A stretch of DNA of 64,000 bases, from positions 142,761 to 206,760 of the forward strand of contig NZ_JACAGN010000007.1 in assembly GCF_030324495.1 (NCBI RefSeq). Reading direction: 5' to 3'. This document shows, piece after piece, positions 52,382 to 61,107 of this stretch. The notes beneath the pieces were generated by a model that saw only the letters and a list, made by a program, of their open reading frames with translations, was not told the DNA's origin and did no database searches. The stretch comes from Myroides sp. 1354 (GTDB taxonomy: Bacteria > Bacteroidota > Bacteroidia > Flavobacteriales > Flavobacteriaceae). How positions within the stretch are numbered: position 1 is the stretch's first letter; every line of letters starts with the position of its first letter. A program made the position numbers and the translations under genes.

Positions 52382-53263
52382 TTATTCAATACTTATTTCA
52401 ATCACATGAACATCAGTACCACCAAGAATTAAAGCAACTTCTGATACCAACATTTGTTCGCCATTATTCGACACGATTCCAACAGGTACACGAGTAATTT
52501 CACCAATATTAATGATATGGTGACTATCATTACGTGCTACAGAACCATATGCCCCAGATAAACCAGTAGGATTTTGAGTATTCTCATAAAAAAAATCAGT
52601 TTTAAACATAGTCATATACATAAAGTTATTCATTGCTGCAACATTTGAAAGATTCAAAACATCACCACAAGCAACATTTAAAACAGGAGGAAGAGGATAA
52701 TGATAATTATTCCATTTCACCGTATGTGTTGGAGAACAAAACGGAAAATCAAACCTATTATTTATTTGTTGTAAAACAAATGAATGATTAGAAGAAATAC
52801 GTACAGGTGCTGCTATTTGTAAATTATCAAACATTGTATTTGTATCAGTCACTACTGCAACTAAAGCTGGAATCTGCAAATCATGTATTGTATTATTGAT
52901 AATTTCAATAGATCTAGCTATTCCCATTTTCCCAGGCGAAGACACAGAATTCATTTCATAATAGTTAGCAAAAGCCATCCCTACAGCTTCCTCTTTATCT
53001 AACGGAGGAACTATATCTAAAGCTTTCAAATAATCATACGCGTATTGATATAGTTTATCTACAAATTCTTCTTTTGTCATAGGATCCTTACCAAGCATAA
53101 ACATACGATAGTACTCTTCAAAATCTGCTCGAGCCTTTTGTATTTCCTCATTTAATGTAGTGTTTACATTAGAATAATCCATACCTTCTTTTGATTCGGT
53201 AACCGAGTCACTACTACAACTAAACAGCATCAAAGACACTATTAATACTAACATTTTTTTCAT
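52382..53263 (-). CDS. Lipoprotein, unknown function
   Basis: The 293-residue protein starts MKKMLVLIVSLMLFSCSSDS with a lipobox (LFSC). I chose this ATG because the longer frame adds residues encoded by the conserved AACCAATT leader. The N-terminal mature half is helical (NEEIQKARADFEEYYRMFMLGKDPMTKEEFVDKLYQYAYDYLKAL); the second half is beta-rich with cysteines. No family recognised. Confidence 0.72.
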   Translation of the reverse strand: MKKMLVLIVSLMLFSCSSDSVTESKEGMDYSNVNTTLNEEIQKARADFEEYYRMFMLGKDPMTKEEFVDKLYQYAYDYLKALDIVPPLDKEEAVGMAFANYYEMNSVSSPGKMGIARSIEIINNTIHDLQIPALVAVVTDTNTMFDNLQIAAPVRISSNHSFVLQQINNRFDFPFCSPTHTVKWNNYHYPLPPVLNVACGDVLNLSNVAAMNNFMYMTMFKTDFFYENTQNPTGLSGAYGSVARNDSHHIINIGEITRVPVGIVSNNGEQMLVSEVALILGGTDVHVIEISIE

Positions 53264-53530
53264 AAAATATAATTTTAATTGGTTAATTAAACTTAACAAT
53301 AAAACAAATTATTAAAAAATTAATACAATAAAATTAACAATTAATACAAAAAAACTATATCTTTAGTTAATATCGCTTTATATTTCTACAAAAAACAATT
53401 CTCTTTTTTTGAGTACCTTCTCATAGAAACAAATACAGAAAAACTGTACTTTTCCCTAAAATAGAATTTATATTAAATTATACTAAAAAAAATAATTAAA
53501 TTCATATGATCAACCTTAATCACAAATCTT

Positions 53531-54397
53531 ATGAAAAAAATTCTATTATTCGGGTTAGCATTCTTACTTTTTTCTTGTTCTCAAGATGACAAAGAAATTC
53601 AATCCACACCGTTAGAAACACAAACCATCGACCCAAGTATAGGATACAATTCCCCTTATTATGCGGATTCGTCCGGCTATATGGATATGGGAGTTACTCC
53701 TAATGGTTATATTAATTACAAATTAATAAATAGTACTAATTTGTTCTTTACGTTTACTCCTTACTTCGGTTATGGTACTTTTGATTTTGATCCTAATATT
53801 CCTGAAATTTTATGGCCAAATTCACCTAGCAACTCAAGTAATATAAAAATATTTGACCCATCTAGCATTTACTATTCGCCTAACCTTATCACTAATGGTA
53901 AAAAATTCGGAAACTTCATTCCCGCTGAGGCTATCACTTTAAATCCTAACCAGCAACAAACTTTTATTGCATATAACGCAGTCCCTCTTCAATACCCTGG
54001 AATGCCAACCATTAACGGATTCAATTTCAATTACACAGGAAGCACAGTAAGAAGTGCTGAAAGAGATATCGTAGGAAAAATGGGAAAGCTCTTTTTTATC
54101 AAATTTGATGTAAAAAACAAAACAATTCCTGTTGCTAATTCTACTGTTAAAATGAACTTTCCTCACAACTTACTTCAAAATGGTTTGCCTAACAATTGGG
54201 CAAATGTGGGGTACGTTGATTCGTTTTTTGGGGAAAGATTAGTTTATAACAAAAATTCGCGTGAAATATGCATCACAATAGAACCTAATAGTCAATACAC
54301 AGACACTCATAGATTTACTTATCAAGGACGTAATTACGAAGTGGGTATACTTACAAATTCTACAGATGTAGTGATTTATCTTAAACAAGTTCCTTAA
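53531..54397 (+). CDS. Lipoprotein, unknown function
   Basis: The 288-residue protein starts MKKILLFGLAFLLFSCSQDD with a lipobox (LFSC). The mature part is rich in Asn, Pro, Tyr and Gly, suggesting a beta-sandwich surface protein. It has no ACCAATT leader, unlike the neighbouring secreted genes. No domain recognised. Confidence 0.7.
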   Translation: MKKILLFGLAFLLFSCSQDDKEIQSTPLETQTIDPSIGYNSPYYADSSGYMDMGVTPNGYINYKLINSTNLFFTFTPYFGYGTFDFDPNIPEILWPNSPSNSSNIKIFDPSSIYYSPNLITNGKKFGNFIPAEAITLNPNQQQTFIAYNAVPLQYPGMPTINGFNFNYTGSTVRSAERDIVGKMGKLFFIKFDVKNKTIPVANSTVKMNFPHNLLQNGLPNNWANVGYVDSFFGERLVYNKNSREICITIEPNSQYTDTHRFTYQGRNYEVGILTNSTDVVIYLKQVP

Positions 54398-54759
54398 GAT
54401 TCACTACTAAAAACTGTCTTCTCAATTAACTCCCTGTTTATCTATTTGACAAATTAAGAGGTAATAGGACAAACAAAACAGCTAACTAATCAATTACATA
54501 TCACATTAGGGGTCATTTCCTAATTATTTGTACTAAAAGTTTATCAGTCCAGACTTTTTTTTGTCTTTCTGATAAACTTTTTCTTTCTAAATTTATCTTA
54601 GTAGATTTACTGTTCTTCTTACGCTTAGATTAACAAACAACGTATACTGTGGTTATATCTATGAAACAAAATCTACAGATGACTTCAACTTCAGACTTTG
54701 GATGCAAGGACAACTTTTTGAAATAAATAAAAAAAACCTCCACTTCATATTCTCCTCTT
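54398..54759. other. Intergenic region
   Basis: About 360 bases without a gene. It contains a long hairpin at 54,536-54,584 and otherwise A/T-rich DNA. Confidence 0.5.
54536..54584 (+). terminator. Long hairpin terminator
   Basis: AAAGTTTATCAG / CTGATAAACTTT outer stem with an inner AGAC/GTCT pair and a T-run after it. Confidence 0.75.
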
Positions 54760-55335
54760 ATGAAAACAGTCCTAAAATACATTGAACTAAAAACGGGATT
54801 TAGTCATAATGGTCCTGCTTGGATTGGTCTTATTTCTCTTTCCAAGAGCGGAAAAACCTTGTATTTTGACGGCAAGGCTTTTCAGAGCTTACAAGGCAAT
54901 GGCCTATCGGGAAATTACTACGAACTAGAATCAGGAGATGAGTATTGGATTTCAGGAGTTAAAAAAAATCAACACAATCGACATCGCTCGGGTGGCGGTT
55001 CTATTTATCTTGAAAATAGAAGTATTGAAGAATACTTAAAATGCATCGACCTCCCCAATTTAGATCTCAACCAATATATTTTAATTGATGTAGAAGAAAT
55101 ACTTCCTTTAGATCGGATTCACCGCATTGAAAACGCAATTGAATGCAAAGACATCAATCAAATAAATTTCAAAAAAATCACCTTACAACCAAGTGCAATG
55201 ACACTTCAAGAACTGAATTACTTTATCGAATATTATCAAGAGGATTCAATTCGAGGGCGGTTTTTAAATGGACGCAAATACGCAAGAAAACAAATGAATC
55301 TCTTACTACTAGAAAAAGAAAGAAGATTGGGTTAA
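54760..55335 (+). CDS. Hypothetical protein
   Basis: The 191-residue soluble protein reads LKYIELKTGFSHNGPAWIGLISLSKSGKTLYFDGKAFQSLQGNGLSGNYYELESGDEYWISGVKKNQHNRHRSGGGSIYLENRSIEEYL. The beta-hairpin start and the basic KKNQ-HxRHR-GGG stretch suggest a small conserved enzyme or immunity-like fold. I do not recognise the family. It is not part of an operon. Confidence 0.65.
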   Translation: MKTVLKYIELKTGFSHNGPAWIGLISLSKSGKTLYFDGKAFQSLQGNGLSGNYYELESGDEYWISGVKKNQHNRHRSGGGSIYLENRSIEEYLKCIDLPNLDLNQYILIDVEEILPLDRIHRIENAIECKDINQINFKKITLQPSAMTLQELNYFIEYYQEDSIRGRFLNGRKYARKQMNLLLLEKERRLG

Positions 55336-55348
55336 TACCTGCTGATTG

Positions 55349-55717
55349 CTACTGTATTTTCGTGTAATACACATAAACCAACGTCGTGATTAGAAAGATA
55401 ATCAAATAAAAATATAACGGATTTCCCGTAAACAAGCCAACAATTAAAAACAAGAGCGTAGCAATGGCACCAGCTAATAAGAAGTTAAAGGTCTCTTTGT
55501 CAATCAAATCGTCAAATTCATCCTCTTCTTCTTTGAGTTCTCTCTCGAGTTGTTTGGTTTTTTCTTCGAGTTGGGCTCGTTTTTCAGTCCAGGTTTTTTG
55601 TAGTGATTTTCTGTGTACTTGAAGTTTTCTACTTGACATAGCTAGGCGAGACTTCCCATAGCGATAGCCTAGGTAGTCCACTAATAAAACAAGTAAAATC
55701 AATACAATCTTTATCAT
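55349..55717 (-). CDS. Coiled-coil membrane protein
   Basis: The 122-residue protein starts MIKIVLILLVLLVDYLGYRYG (N-terminal helix). A charged coiled coil follows (LQKTWTEKRAQLEEKTKQLERELKEEEDEFDDLIDKE), then two more hydrophobic helices. It has a phage-shock/BtsS-like size but no recognised domain. The upstream extension to 55,741 is unlikely. Confidence 0.6.
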   Translation of the reverse strand: MIKIVLILLVLLVDYLGYRYGKSRLAMSSRKLQVHRKSLQKTWTEKRAQLEEKTKQLERELKEEEDEFDDLIDKETFNFLLAGAIATLLFLIVGLFTGNPLYFYLIIFLITTLVYVYYTKIQ

Positions 55718-55790
55718 ACTAAGGCGTCGATATGCAATCATTTAATGCGCAAAAATAACAAACTATCTCCTCACTCCATTAAAAAAATAA

Positions 55791-55824
55791 AAAAAGAGAT
55801 AGTACCACAAGGGACTATCTCTTT
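55791..55824 (-). terminator. Terminator after rho
   Basis: AAAGAGATAGT / ACTATCTCTTT stem with T-run on the minus strand, 24 nt after the stop. Confidence 0.85.
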
Positions 55825-55847
55825 CTGCTTATATTCGAAATCACTAA

Positions 55848-57677
55848 TTATCCTTGAATTTCAGCAAAGAACTCTTCGTTGTTTTTTGTGTTTTTGATTG
55901 AATCAATAATCGATGTCATTGCTTCTATTGAATTCATGTCGTCCATTACTTTACGAACGGTCCATGTGCGTTGTAATGCATCTCGATCTAACAACTCGTC
56001 ATCACGACGTGTACTTGAAGAAGTAATGTCAATGGCTGGGTAAATGCGTTTATTCGCCAATTTACGATCCAGCTGAAGTTCCATATTCCCCGTTCCTTTG
56101 AACTCTTCGAAGATAACCTCATCCATTTTAGATCCTGTATCCACTAATGCTGTAGCAATAATACTCAACGATCCTCCATTTTCAATATTACGAGCCGCAC
56201 CGAAGAAGCGTTTTGGCTTTTGTAGTGCATTGGCATCTACCCCTCCACTCAACACTTTTCCTGAAGCTGGTTGTACCGTATTGTATGCACGAGCTAAACG
56301 CGTAATTGAATCCAACAAGATAACCACATCATGGCCACATTCTACCAAACGCTTGGCTTTTTCCAATACAATATTAGCTACTTTCACATGGCGTTCTGCA
56401 GGTTCATCAAAAGTTGATGCAATTACTTCTGCACGTACGCTGCGTTGCATATCTGTAACCTCTTCTGGACGTTCATCAATTAATAAAACAATCAAATAAA
56501 CCTCTGGATGATTGGCTGCAATTGCATTAGCTACATCTTTCAGCAACATGGTTTTACCTGTTTTGGGTTGAGCCACAATCATTCCACGTTGTCCTTTACC
56601 AATTGGAGCAAACATATCCATAATACGCGTAGACGTCGTACTTCTATGTCCGTCTAATTTGAATTTTTCCGTTGGAAAAATCGGCGTTAAATGTTCAAAA
56701 GACACGCGATCTCTCACACTTTGAGGATCATGCCCATTGATTTTTAATACGCGAACCAAAGGGAAGAATTTCTCTCCTTCTTTTGGAGGACGTACCACTC
56801 CTTTTACCGTATCTCCTGTTTTTAATCCGAAAAGACGGATTTGAGATTGAGATAAATAAATATCATCCGGAGAAGACAAGTAATTATAATCAGCAGAACG
56901 CAAGAAACCATAACCATCAGGCATCATTTCCAATACACCTTCGCTTTCAATAATTCCGTCAAACTCATAATCTGGTTCTCTGAAATTATTCTTTTGAGCG
57001 TTATTGTTATTGGATTGGTTTTGATTGCGTTGTTGATTTTTATTGCCTTGTTGATTGTGGTGTTGTTTTTTGTTTTCTTGTTCAACAATAGGCTGGTCGC
57101 TTACAACTGAAGGCTCAGTTTCGCTTTTTGTAGTATCTGGAGTAACCCCTTGACGTTGTTCTTCTCCTTGTTGTTTTCTGTTATTTTTAAAGTCGCGTTT
57201 TTGAAAATCGCGCTTGGTGTTGTCATTTTTCTTTTTGGGTGTGAACTCTTTGCGATTATCGCGAGGTTGAGTAGGTTGATCGCTTATCGCTGCCTCCTTA
57301 TTCTCTGTTCTTTGCTCTGTTCTTTTTTCTTTTGAAGGCTCGTTTGTTTTCACTGTTGTTTCAGTCGCCTTTTCTTGTTTCCCTTCCACTGATGTTGTCT
57401 CAACCTCTGTGGCTTGTTTATTCGCTAACCTTGGGCGTTTAGCTTTTTCAACTGTAGTAGCTTCTGCTGGTATAGCTTGAACCGCTTCAGCTTGAACTGC
57501 TTTTTCTTTTTTCGCAACAGGTTTTGGCGCTTTAGCTTCTGTCGGAGTTTGAAGCGCTATAATTCGCTCAATTAACTCTCCTTTTTTTAAAGTCGACACC
57601 TTAGTTAGCTTAGCCTCCTTCGCGATCTCCTGAAGGTCAGAAACCTTCATTTTTTCTAATTGGGAAATGTCAAACAT
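55848..57677 (-). CDS. rho: Transcription termination factor Rho with extended N-terminus
   Basis: The 609-residue protein has a Rho N-terminal SAP-like domain ([39 protein letters not shown]), then ~190 residues rich in Gln, Asn, Lys and Glu, then the RNA-binding and ATPase core. The core has Walker A AQPKTGKT (Thr where many have Ala), [18 protein letters not shown], and the R-loop region [16 protein letters not shown]. Bacteroidota Rho proteins commonly carry such insertions. The RNA-dependent ATPase core is intact. Confidence 0.97.
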   Translation of the reverse strand: MFDISQLEKMKVSDLQEIAKEAKLTKVSTLKKGELIERIIALQTPTEAKAPKPVAKKEKAVQAEAVQAIPAEATTVEKAKRPRLANKQATEVETTSVEGKQEKATETTVKTNEPSKEKRTEQRTENKEAAISDQPTQPRDNRKEFTPKKKNDNTKRDFQKRDFKNNRKQQGEEQRQGVTPDTTKSETEPSVVSDQPIVEQENKKQHHNQQGNKNQQRNQNQSNNNNAQKNNFREPDYEFDGIIESEGVLEMMPDGYGFLRSADYNYLSSPDDIYLSQSQIRLFGLKTGDTVKGVVRPPKEGEKFFPLVRVLKINGHDPQSVRDRVSFEHLTPIFPTEKFKLDGHRSTTSTRIMDMFAPIGKGQRGMIVAQPKTGKTMLLKDVANAIAANHPEVYLIVLLIDERPEEVTDMQRSVRAEVIASTFDEPAERHVKVANIVLEKAKRLVECGHDVVILLDSITRLARAYNTVQPASGKVLSGGVDANALQKPKRFFGAARNIENGGSLSIIATALVDTGSKMDEVIFEEFKGTGNMELQLDRKLANKRIYPAIDITSSSTRRDDELLDRDALQRTWTVRKVMDDMNSIEAMTSIIDSIKNTKNNEEFFAEIQG

Positions 57678-57836
57678 ATAAATGTTTATAGATTATAAAT
57701 AAATGAGTTGTGTCTTAAAAATAAGAATGGAATTTTTATTAGTAGAAGTGTCGTATTATGAAGTACTTACGACATAACTGTTGCAATAATACGAATTATT
57801 TTTAATATTTAATAGGTTTTTATAAAAAAGAAACCT

Positions 57837-57844
57837 TACTTTTG
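57837..57844 (+). promoter_or_regulatory. -7 box of the DUF4293 gene
   Basis: TACTTTTG; a transcript from here starts after the GTG at 57,846, so the ATG at 57,870 is the likely start. Confidence 0.5.
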
Positions 57845-57869
57845 TGTGAGTTACAGAAATCCAATCATC

Positions 57870-58286
57870 ATGCTACAGCGAATTCAAACCGTATATATGA
57901 TTTTAGCACTTATTGTGCTTGGCGTATTACCCTTTGTTTTTCCATTATGGTACAATGCCCAACAAGAAGAAATCTACTTTATGTTTGTTCCTAGTTATAC
58001 CATCCTTTTTGGTATATGTACTGCATTGACCTTAGTAAGTATCTTGAATTACAAAAATAGACAACGACAGTTTGTTTGCAACAGACTGACTATGATATTA
58101 AACGTTATACTATTAGGATTATTTGTTTATCGAACACTAACTGTATCTGGAGAAGCGTCAGAAATCGTTTCTGAGAAAGGTATTGGGATGTTCCTCCCTA
58201 TTGTTTCTATCGTGTTGCTTGTATTAGCAAACAAAGCCATCAAGAAGGATGAAGATCTTGTAAAATCTGTGGATCGCTTACGATAA
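57870..58286 (+). CDS. DUF4293 membrane protein
   Basis: The 138-residue protein starts MLQRIQTVYMILALIVLGVLPFVFPLWY and has four hydrophobic helices. The MLQRIQTVY(ML) start is typical of the DUF4293 family, restricted to Bacteroidota and often divergent from rho, as here. The function is unknown. Confidence 0.9.
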   Translation: MLQRIQTVYMILALIVLGVLPFVFPLWYNAQQEEIYFMFVPSYTILFGICTALTLVSILNYKNRQRQFVCNRLTMILNVILLGLFVYRTLTVSGEASEIVSEKGIGMFLPIVSIVLLVLANKAIKKDEDLVKSVDRLR

Positions 58287-58313
58287 ACCTAACATCTTAG
58301 TTTATTAGTGCGT

Positions 58314-58350
58314 AAAAAAAACCGAACAACTAGAGTTGTTCGGTTTTTTT
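58314..58350. terminator. Bidirectional terminator
   Basis: ACCGAACAAC / GTTGTTCGGT stem with a 4-nt loop and A/T runs on both sides, between converging DUF4293 and phosphodiesterase genes. Confidence 0.9.
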
Positions 58351-58881
58351 GTTTTTAGGCCATTCGATAACCTCCATATCTTTAATATTCCCTTGATCTA
58401 ACACGAATCGAAGCATCGTTCGAACTTGGTGAAACCCGCTGATTCCCGCCGCTCCTGGATTCAAATGCAACACACTATATTGTGGATCATATTGCACTTT
58501 TAAGATGTGAGAATGTCCACAAATATATAAACCTGGTTTTTCCTTCGTCAATTGATTTTTCACCTGAGTCCTGTATTTTCCTGGATATCCTCCAATGTGA
58601 ATCATATAAACCTTCATTCCCTCACAAACAAATAGCTGCTCTTCTGGAAATTCCAATCGCGCTTGTGTATCGTCAATATTTCCATATACCGCACGCAATG
58701 GCACATGCTTTTTAATCTCATCTGTCACCTGAATATTTCCTATATCTCCAGCATGCCAAACCTCATCCGCTTGTTTGACATATTTTAAAATCGATTCATC
58801 CATACAACTATGTGTATCGGATAACAATAATATCTTTTTCAATGTTTTTAAATCCTCCTTTGTTTTACAATCGTTAATCAA
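58330..58881 (-). CDS. MJ0936/YfcE-type metallophosphoesterase
   Basis: The 183-residue protein has all phosphoesterase motifs: LLLSDTHS, HAGDIGN, VYGNID, and ICGHSH with LNPGA. These enzymes hydrolyse phosphodiesters with two metals. The start overlaps the stop of the upstream M64 gene by 8 nt, so the two are probably co-transcribed. The stop lies inside the terminator hairpin. Confidence 0.92.
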   Translation of the reverse strand: MINDCKTKEDLKTLKKILLLSDTHSCMDESILKYVKQADEVWHAGDIGNIQVTDEIKKHVPLRAVYGNIDDTQARLEFPEEQLFVCEGMKVYMIHIGGYPGKYRTQVKNQLTKEKPGLYICGHSHILKVQYDPQYSVLHLNPGAAGISGFHQVRTMLRFVLDQGNIKDMEVIEWPKNKKTEQL

Positions 58882-60154
58882 TATAAAAGTGAATCAAGCG
58901 CTCAATTGCATTTTGACAAACAACACAAAATTTATCGTATTGATTGGTACGCATACGACATTCCATCGCGCCTTTGTAAATGCCATTCCCTGGCAATCCT
59001 TCATAAACACCAAGTGGATATTTTTTAGCTTGTTCAATAGGCGTTGGAACTGGTGTTCCCTTCTTCAATTGCTTCTTCCACTTAGAATCAAAATCCTTTA
59101 ATGTTGTAATATTCTGCTCCCAAGGTTCCGTTTGATTGGAAATGAAATCACTTAATACATCTTGTTCATAAAAATATTCATCTGCCAAACCCGCAAAACT
59201 ATGTCCAAATTCGTGAACAACCACAGGTTTAAAATCTTTGTGTCCTGTTGTAGTCAATGTATACGAATTATAGATTCCTCCTCCACCATATACATTTGTA
59301 TTAGCTAAAATAATAATGTGTTCATAAGGAATTCCCGCAAGTAAATCATGTACCTTTTTGAGGCGATTCGTCGTTAAATAACGCTCAGAGTAAAACGTAT
59401 CAAAATTGGATTCTACGGCTGTTTTCTTCCATTCTCCCGCTCTCGGTACACTTACTCCTGAATCTAAAGACGCACTTTGAACTGCGATGAAATTAAAATT
59501 ATCCCCAAACTGATCAAAAGGCTTGTGCTTGAATATTTCTCCTACGGACAAACGAGCAGATTCCATAAATTGCCCCATCTCTTCTGAGGTATACCCCTCG
59601 GCCATCAACACCACGTTAATTGCCTTGGCATTGTCTTTCGCGCGATGGATATATTCATGCGGAGTAACCTCTTGTCCTCCTTTGTCGTGAATTAAAATAT
59701 CATGGGGTTGTACAACATGTACTAATTTATTTTTTTCATTGCCTTTTTCATCAAACAACACCACTTCAATACGCGTTTTTTGTTTGGGAAAAGGAACTAA
59801 AAAGACATTTTCAAAGCTCTTGGTTGTTGTACTCGCTTCTTCTGTGGACAGCCACTCCTGAAAAAGGGTACTAAAACTTGTAGTATAAATGAGTTGATCC
59901 GTAGCCTCATCATATAAATGAATTTGTCCATTTCCACGTAGAGCATTTTCACTTAAATGATGCTGTCTTCCTGCCCAGCTAGGATAACGAACCAATTCAT
60001 CCAATAAAATGTATTGTTGACTGGCATTTCCTCCAAAAATATAATCCAAGCGCAACGTCTTATTTTCAAAATATTGATTAAAATCTTGGGCTTGCATTGC
60101 TGTGCACATTCCTCCTAGTACTAATGCTAAGGCTAGTTTTTTTATCTTTCTCAT
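58874..60154 (-). CDS. Secreted M64-family metallopeptidase (IgA peptidase M64-like)
   Basis: The 426-residue protein has a signal peptide (MRKIKKLALALVLGGMCTAMQA-QDFN). The zinc site HEFGHSFAGLADEYFYE, near residue 310, is the M64 signature. An N-terminal domain of about 120 residues (M64_N-like, YFENKTLRLDYIFGGNASQQYILLDELVRYPSWAGR) precedes the catalytic region. Secreted or periplasmic; the substrate is unknown despite the family name. I chose the ATG at 60,154 over 60,172 because of the signal-peptide start. Confidence 0.92.
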   Translation of the reverse strand: MRKIKKLALALVLGGMCTAMQAQDFNQYFENKTLRLDYIFGGNASQQYILLDELVRYPSWAGRQHHLSENALRGNGQIHLYDEATDQLIYTTSFSTLFQEWLSTEEASTTTKSFENVFLVPFPKQKTRIEVVLFDEKGNEKNKLVHVVQPHDILIHDKGGQEVTPHEYIHRAKDNAKAINVVLMAEGYTSEEMGQFMESARLSVGEIFKHKPFDQFGDNFNFIAVQSASLDSGVSVPRAGEWKKTAVESNFDTFYSERYLTTNRLKKVHDLLAGIPYEHIIILANTNVYGGGGIYNSYTLTTTGHKDFKPVVVHEFGHSFAGLADEYFYEQDVLSDFISNQTEPWEQNITTLKDFDSKWKKQLKKGTPVPTPIEQAKKYPLGVYEGLPGNGIYKGAMECRMRTNQYDKFCVVCQNAIERLIHFYID

Positions 60155-60198
60155 GATATCGTTTCTTTTCAAAAAGTAAAAATAGGATTATTTCGGTA

Positions 60199-60245
60199 TT
60201 TGTTTGGCATTTGTTTGGCATTTGTTTGGTGTTTGTTGCTTGGTG
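60199..60245. repeat. 11-bp tandem repeat
   Basis: TTTGTTTGGCA occurs twice, then TTTGTTTGGTG and a related 14-bp unit. The G/T motif resembles the repeats near 38,245. Confidence 0.8.
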
Positions 60246-60338
60246 TATGTTCGATTAAAGACGATATCATCTAACTTTAGCTAAAACTCTCCCGAACCGA
60301 TTACTACTTTCTGCTAACTGTTTTCCACTTTTTTAAAG

Positions 60339-60346
60339 TATATTTG
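60339..60346 (+). promoter_or_regulatory. -7 box of truA
   Basis: TATATTTG matches TAnnTTTG and lies 23 nt before the TTG start codon. Confidence 0.45.
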
Positions 60347-60369
60347 TAGCCTTATAAACTGAATTTATT

Positions 60370-61107
60370 TTGAGATATTTTATCGAATTTGCATATAACG
60401 GCACGGAATATCACGGTTGGCAATTACAACCGAATGCTCCTACTGTACAGCAGACTTTAACGGAGGCTATTTCGACATTATTGCGTCAACCGATTGAATT
60501 AGTTGGTGCAGGAAGAACAGATGCAGGGGTACACGCCAAGCAAATGTACGCTCATTTCGATTATGATCTGCCTTTGGATGCTTCGAGTTTAATTCAAAAA
60601 ATGAATTCCTTTTTACCTGCCGATATTGTGGTCTATCAATTTCATTCTGTAGATGCAGAGGCTCATGCTCGATTTGATGCTACTTATCGCACCTATGAAT
60701 ACCATATGCATCTATTTAAAGATGCTTTTGTTCATCCGTTGAGTTATTACCATCACCGTCCTTTGGATATTACACTGATGAATCAAGCCGCTCAAATTCT
60801 ATTTGAATACGAAGATTTCGAGTGTTTTTCTAAGACGCATACGGATGTTTTTACCTTCAATTGCACCATTTACAAAGCAGAATGGACCATGCTAAACGAC
60901 AATCAACTGGTTTTCACCGTTAGTGCCAATCGCTTTTTGCGCAATATGGTACGCGCTATTGTAGGTACCTTAATCAATGTTGGTTTACACAAAATTACCC
61001 TCGATGATTTCAGAGCCATCATCGAAAGCAAAGACCGAGGAAAGGCTGGTTTTTCAGTTCCCGGAAAAGGCTTATTTTTAACAAAAGTAGGTTACCCTTA
61101 TTTATGA
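60370..61107 (+). CDS. truA: tRNA pseudouridine(38-40) synthase
   Basis: The 245-residue TruA has RYFIEFAYNGTEYHGWQLQPNAPTVQQTLTEAI and the catalytic Asp in VGAGRTDAGVHAKQ (about residue 52). ANRFLRNMVRAIVGTL is the second conserved block. The reading frame begins with TTG, since RYFIEFAYNG is the normal family start and no ATG is in frame upstream. The ABC gene overlaps its stop (ATGA). Confidence 0.96.
   Translation: MRYFIEFAYNGTEYHGWQLQPNAPTVQQTLTEAISTLLRQPIELVGAGRTDAGVHAKQMYAHFDYDLPLDASSLIQKMNSFLPADIVVYQFHSVDAEAHARFDATYRTYEYHMHLFKDAFVHPLSYYHHRPLDITLMNQAAQILFEYEDFECFSKTHTDVFTFNCTIYKAEWTMLNDNQLVFTVSANRFLRNMVRAIVGTLINVGLHKITLDDFRAIIESKDRGKAGFSVPGKGLFLTKVGYPYL

Noticed and set aside
57846..57869. 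GTG start for the DUF4293 gene
   Set aside because: A -7 box (TACTTTTG) directly overlaps this position, so the transcript would begin after it; MLQRIQTVY is the usual family start.
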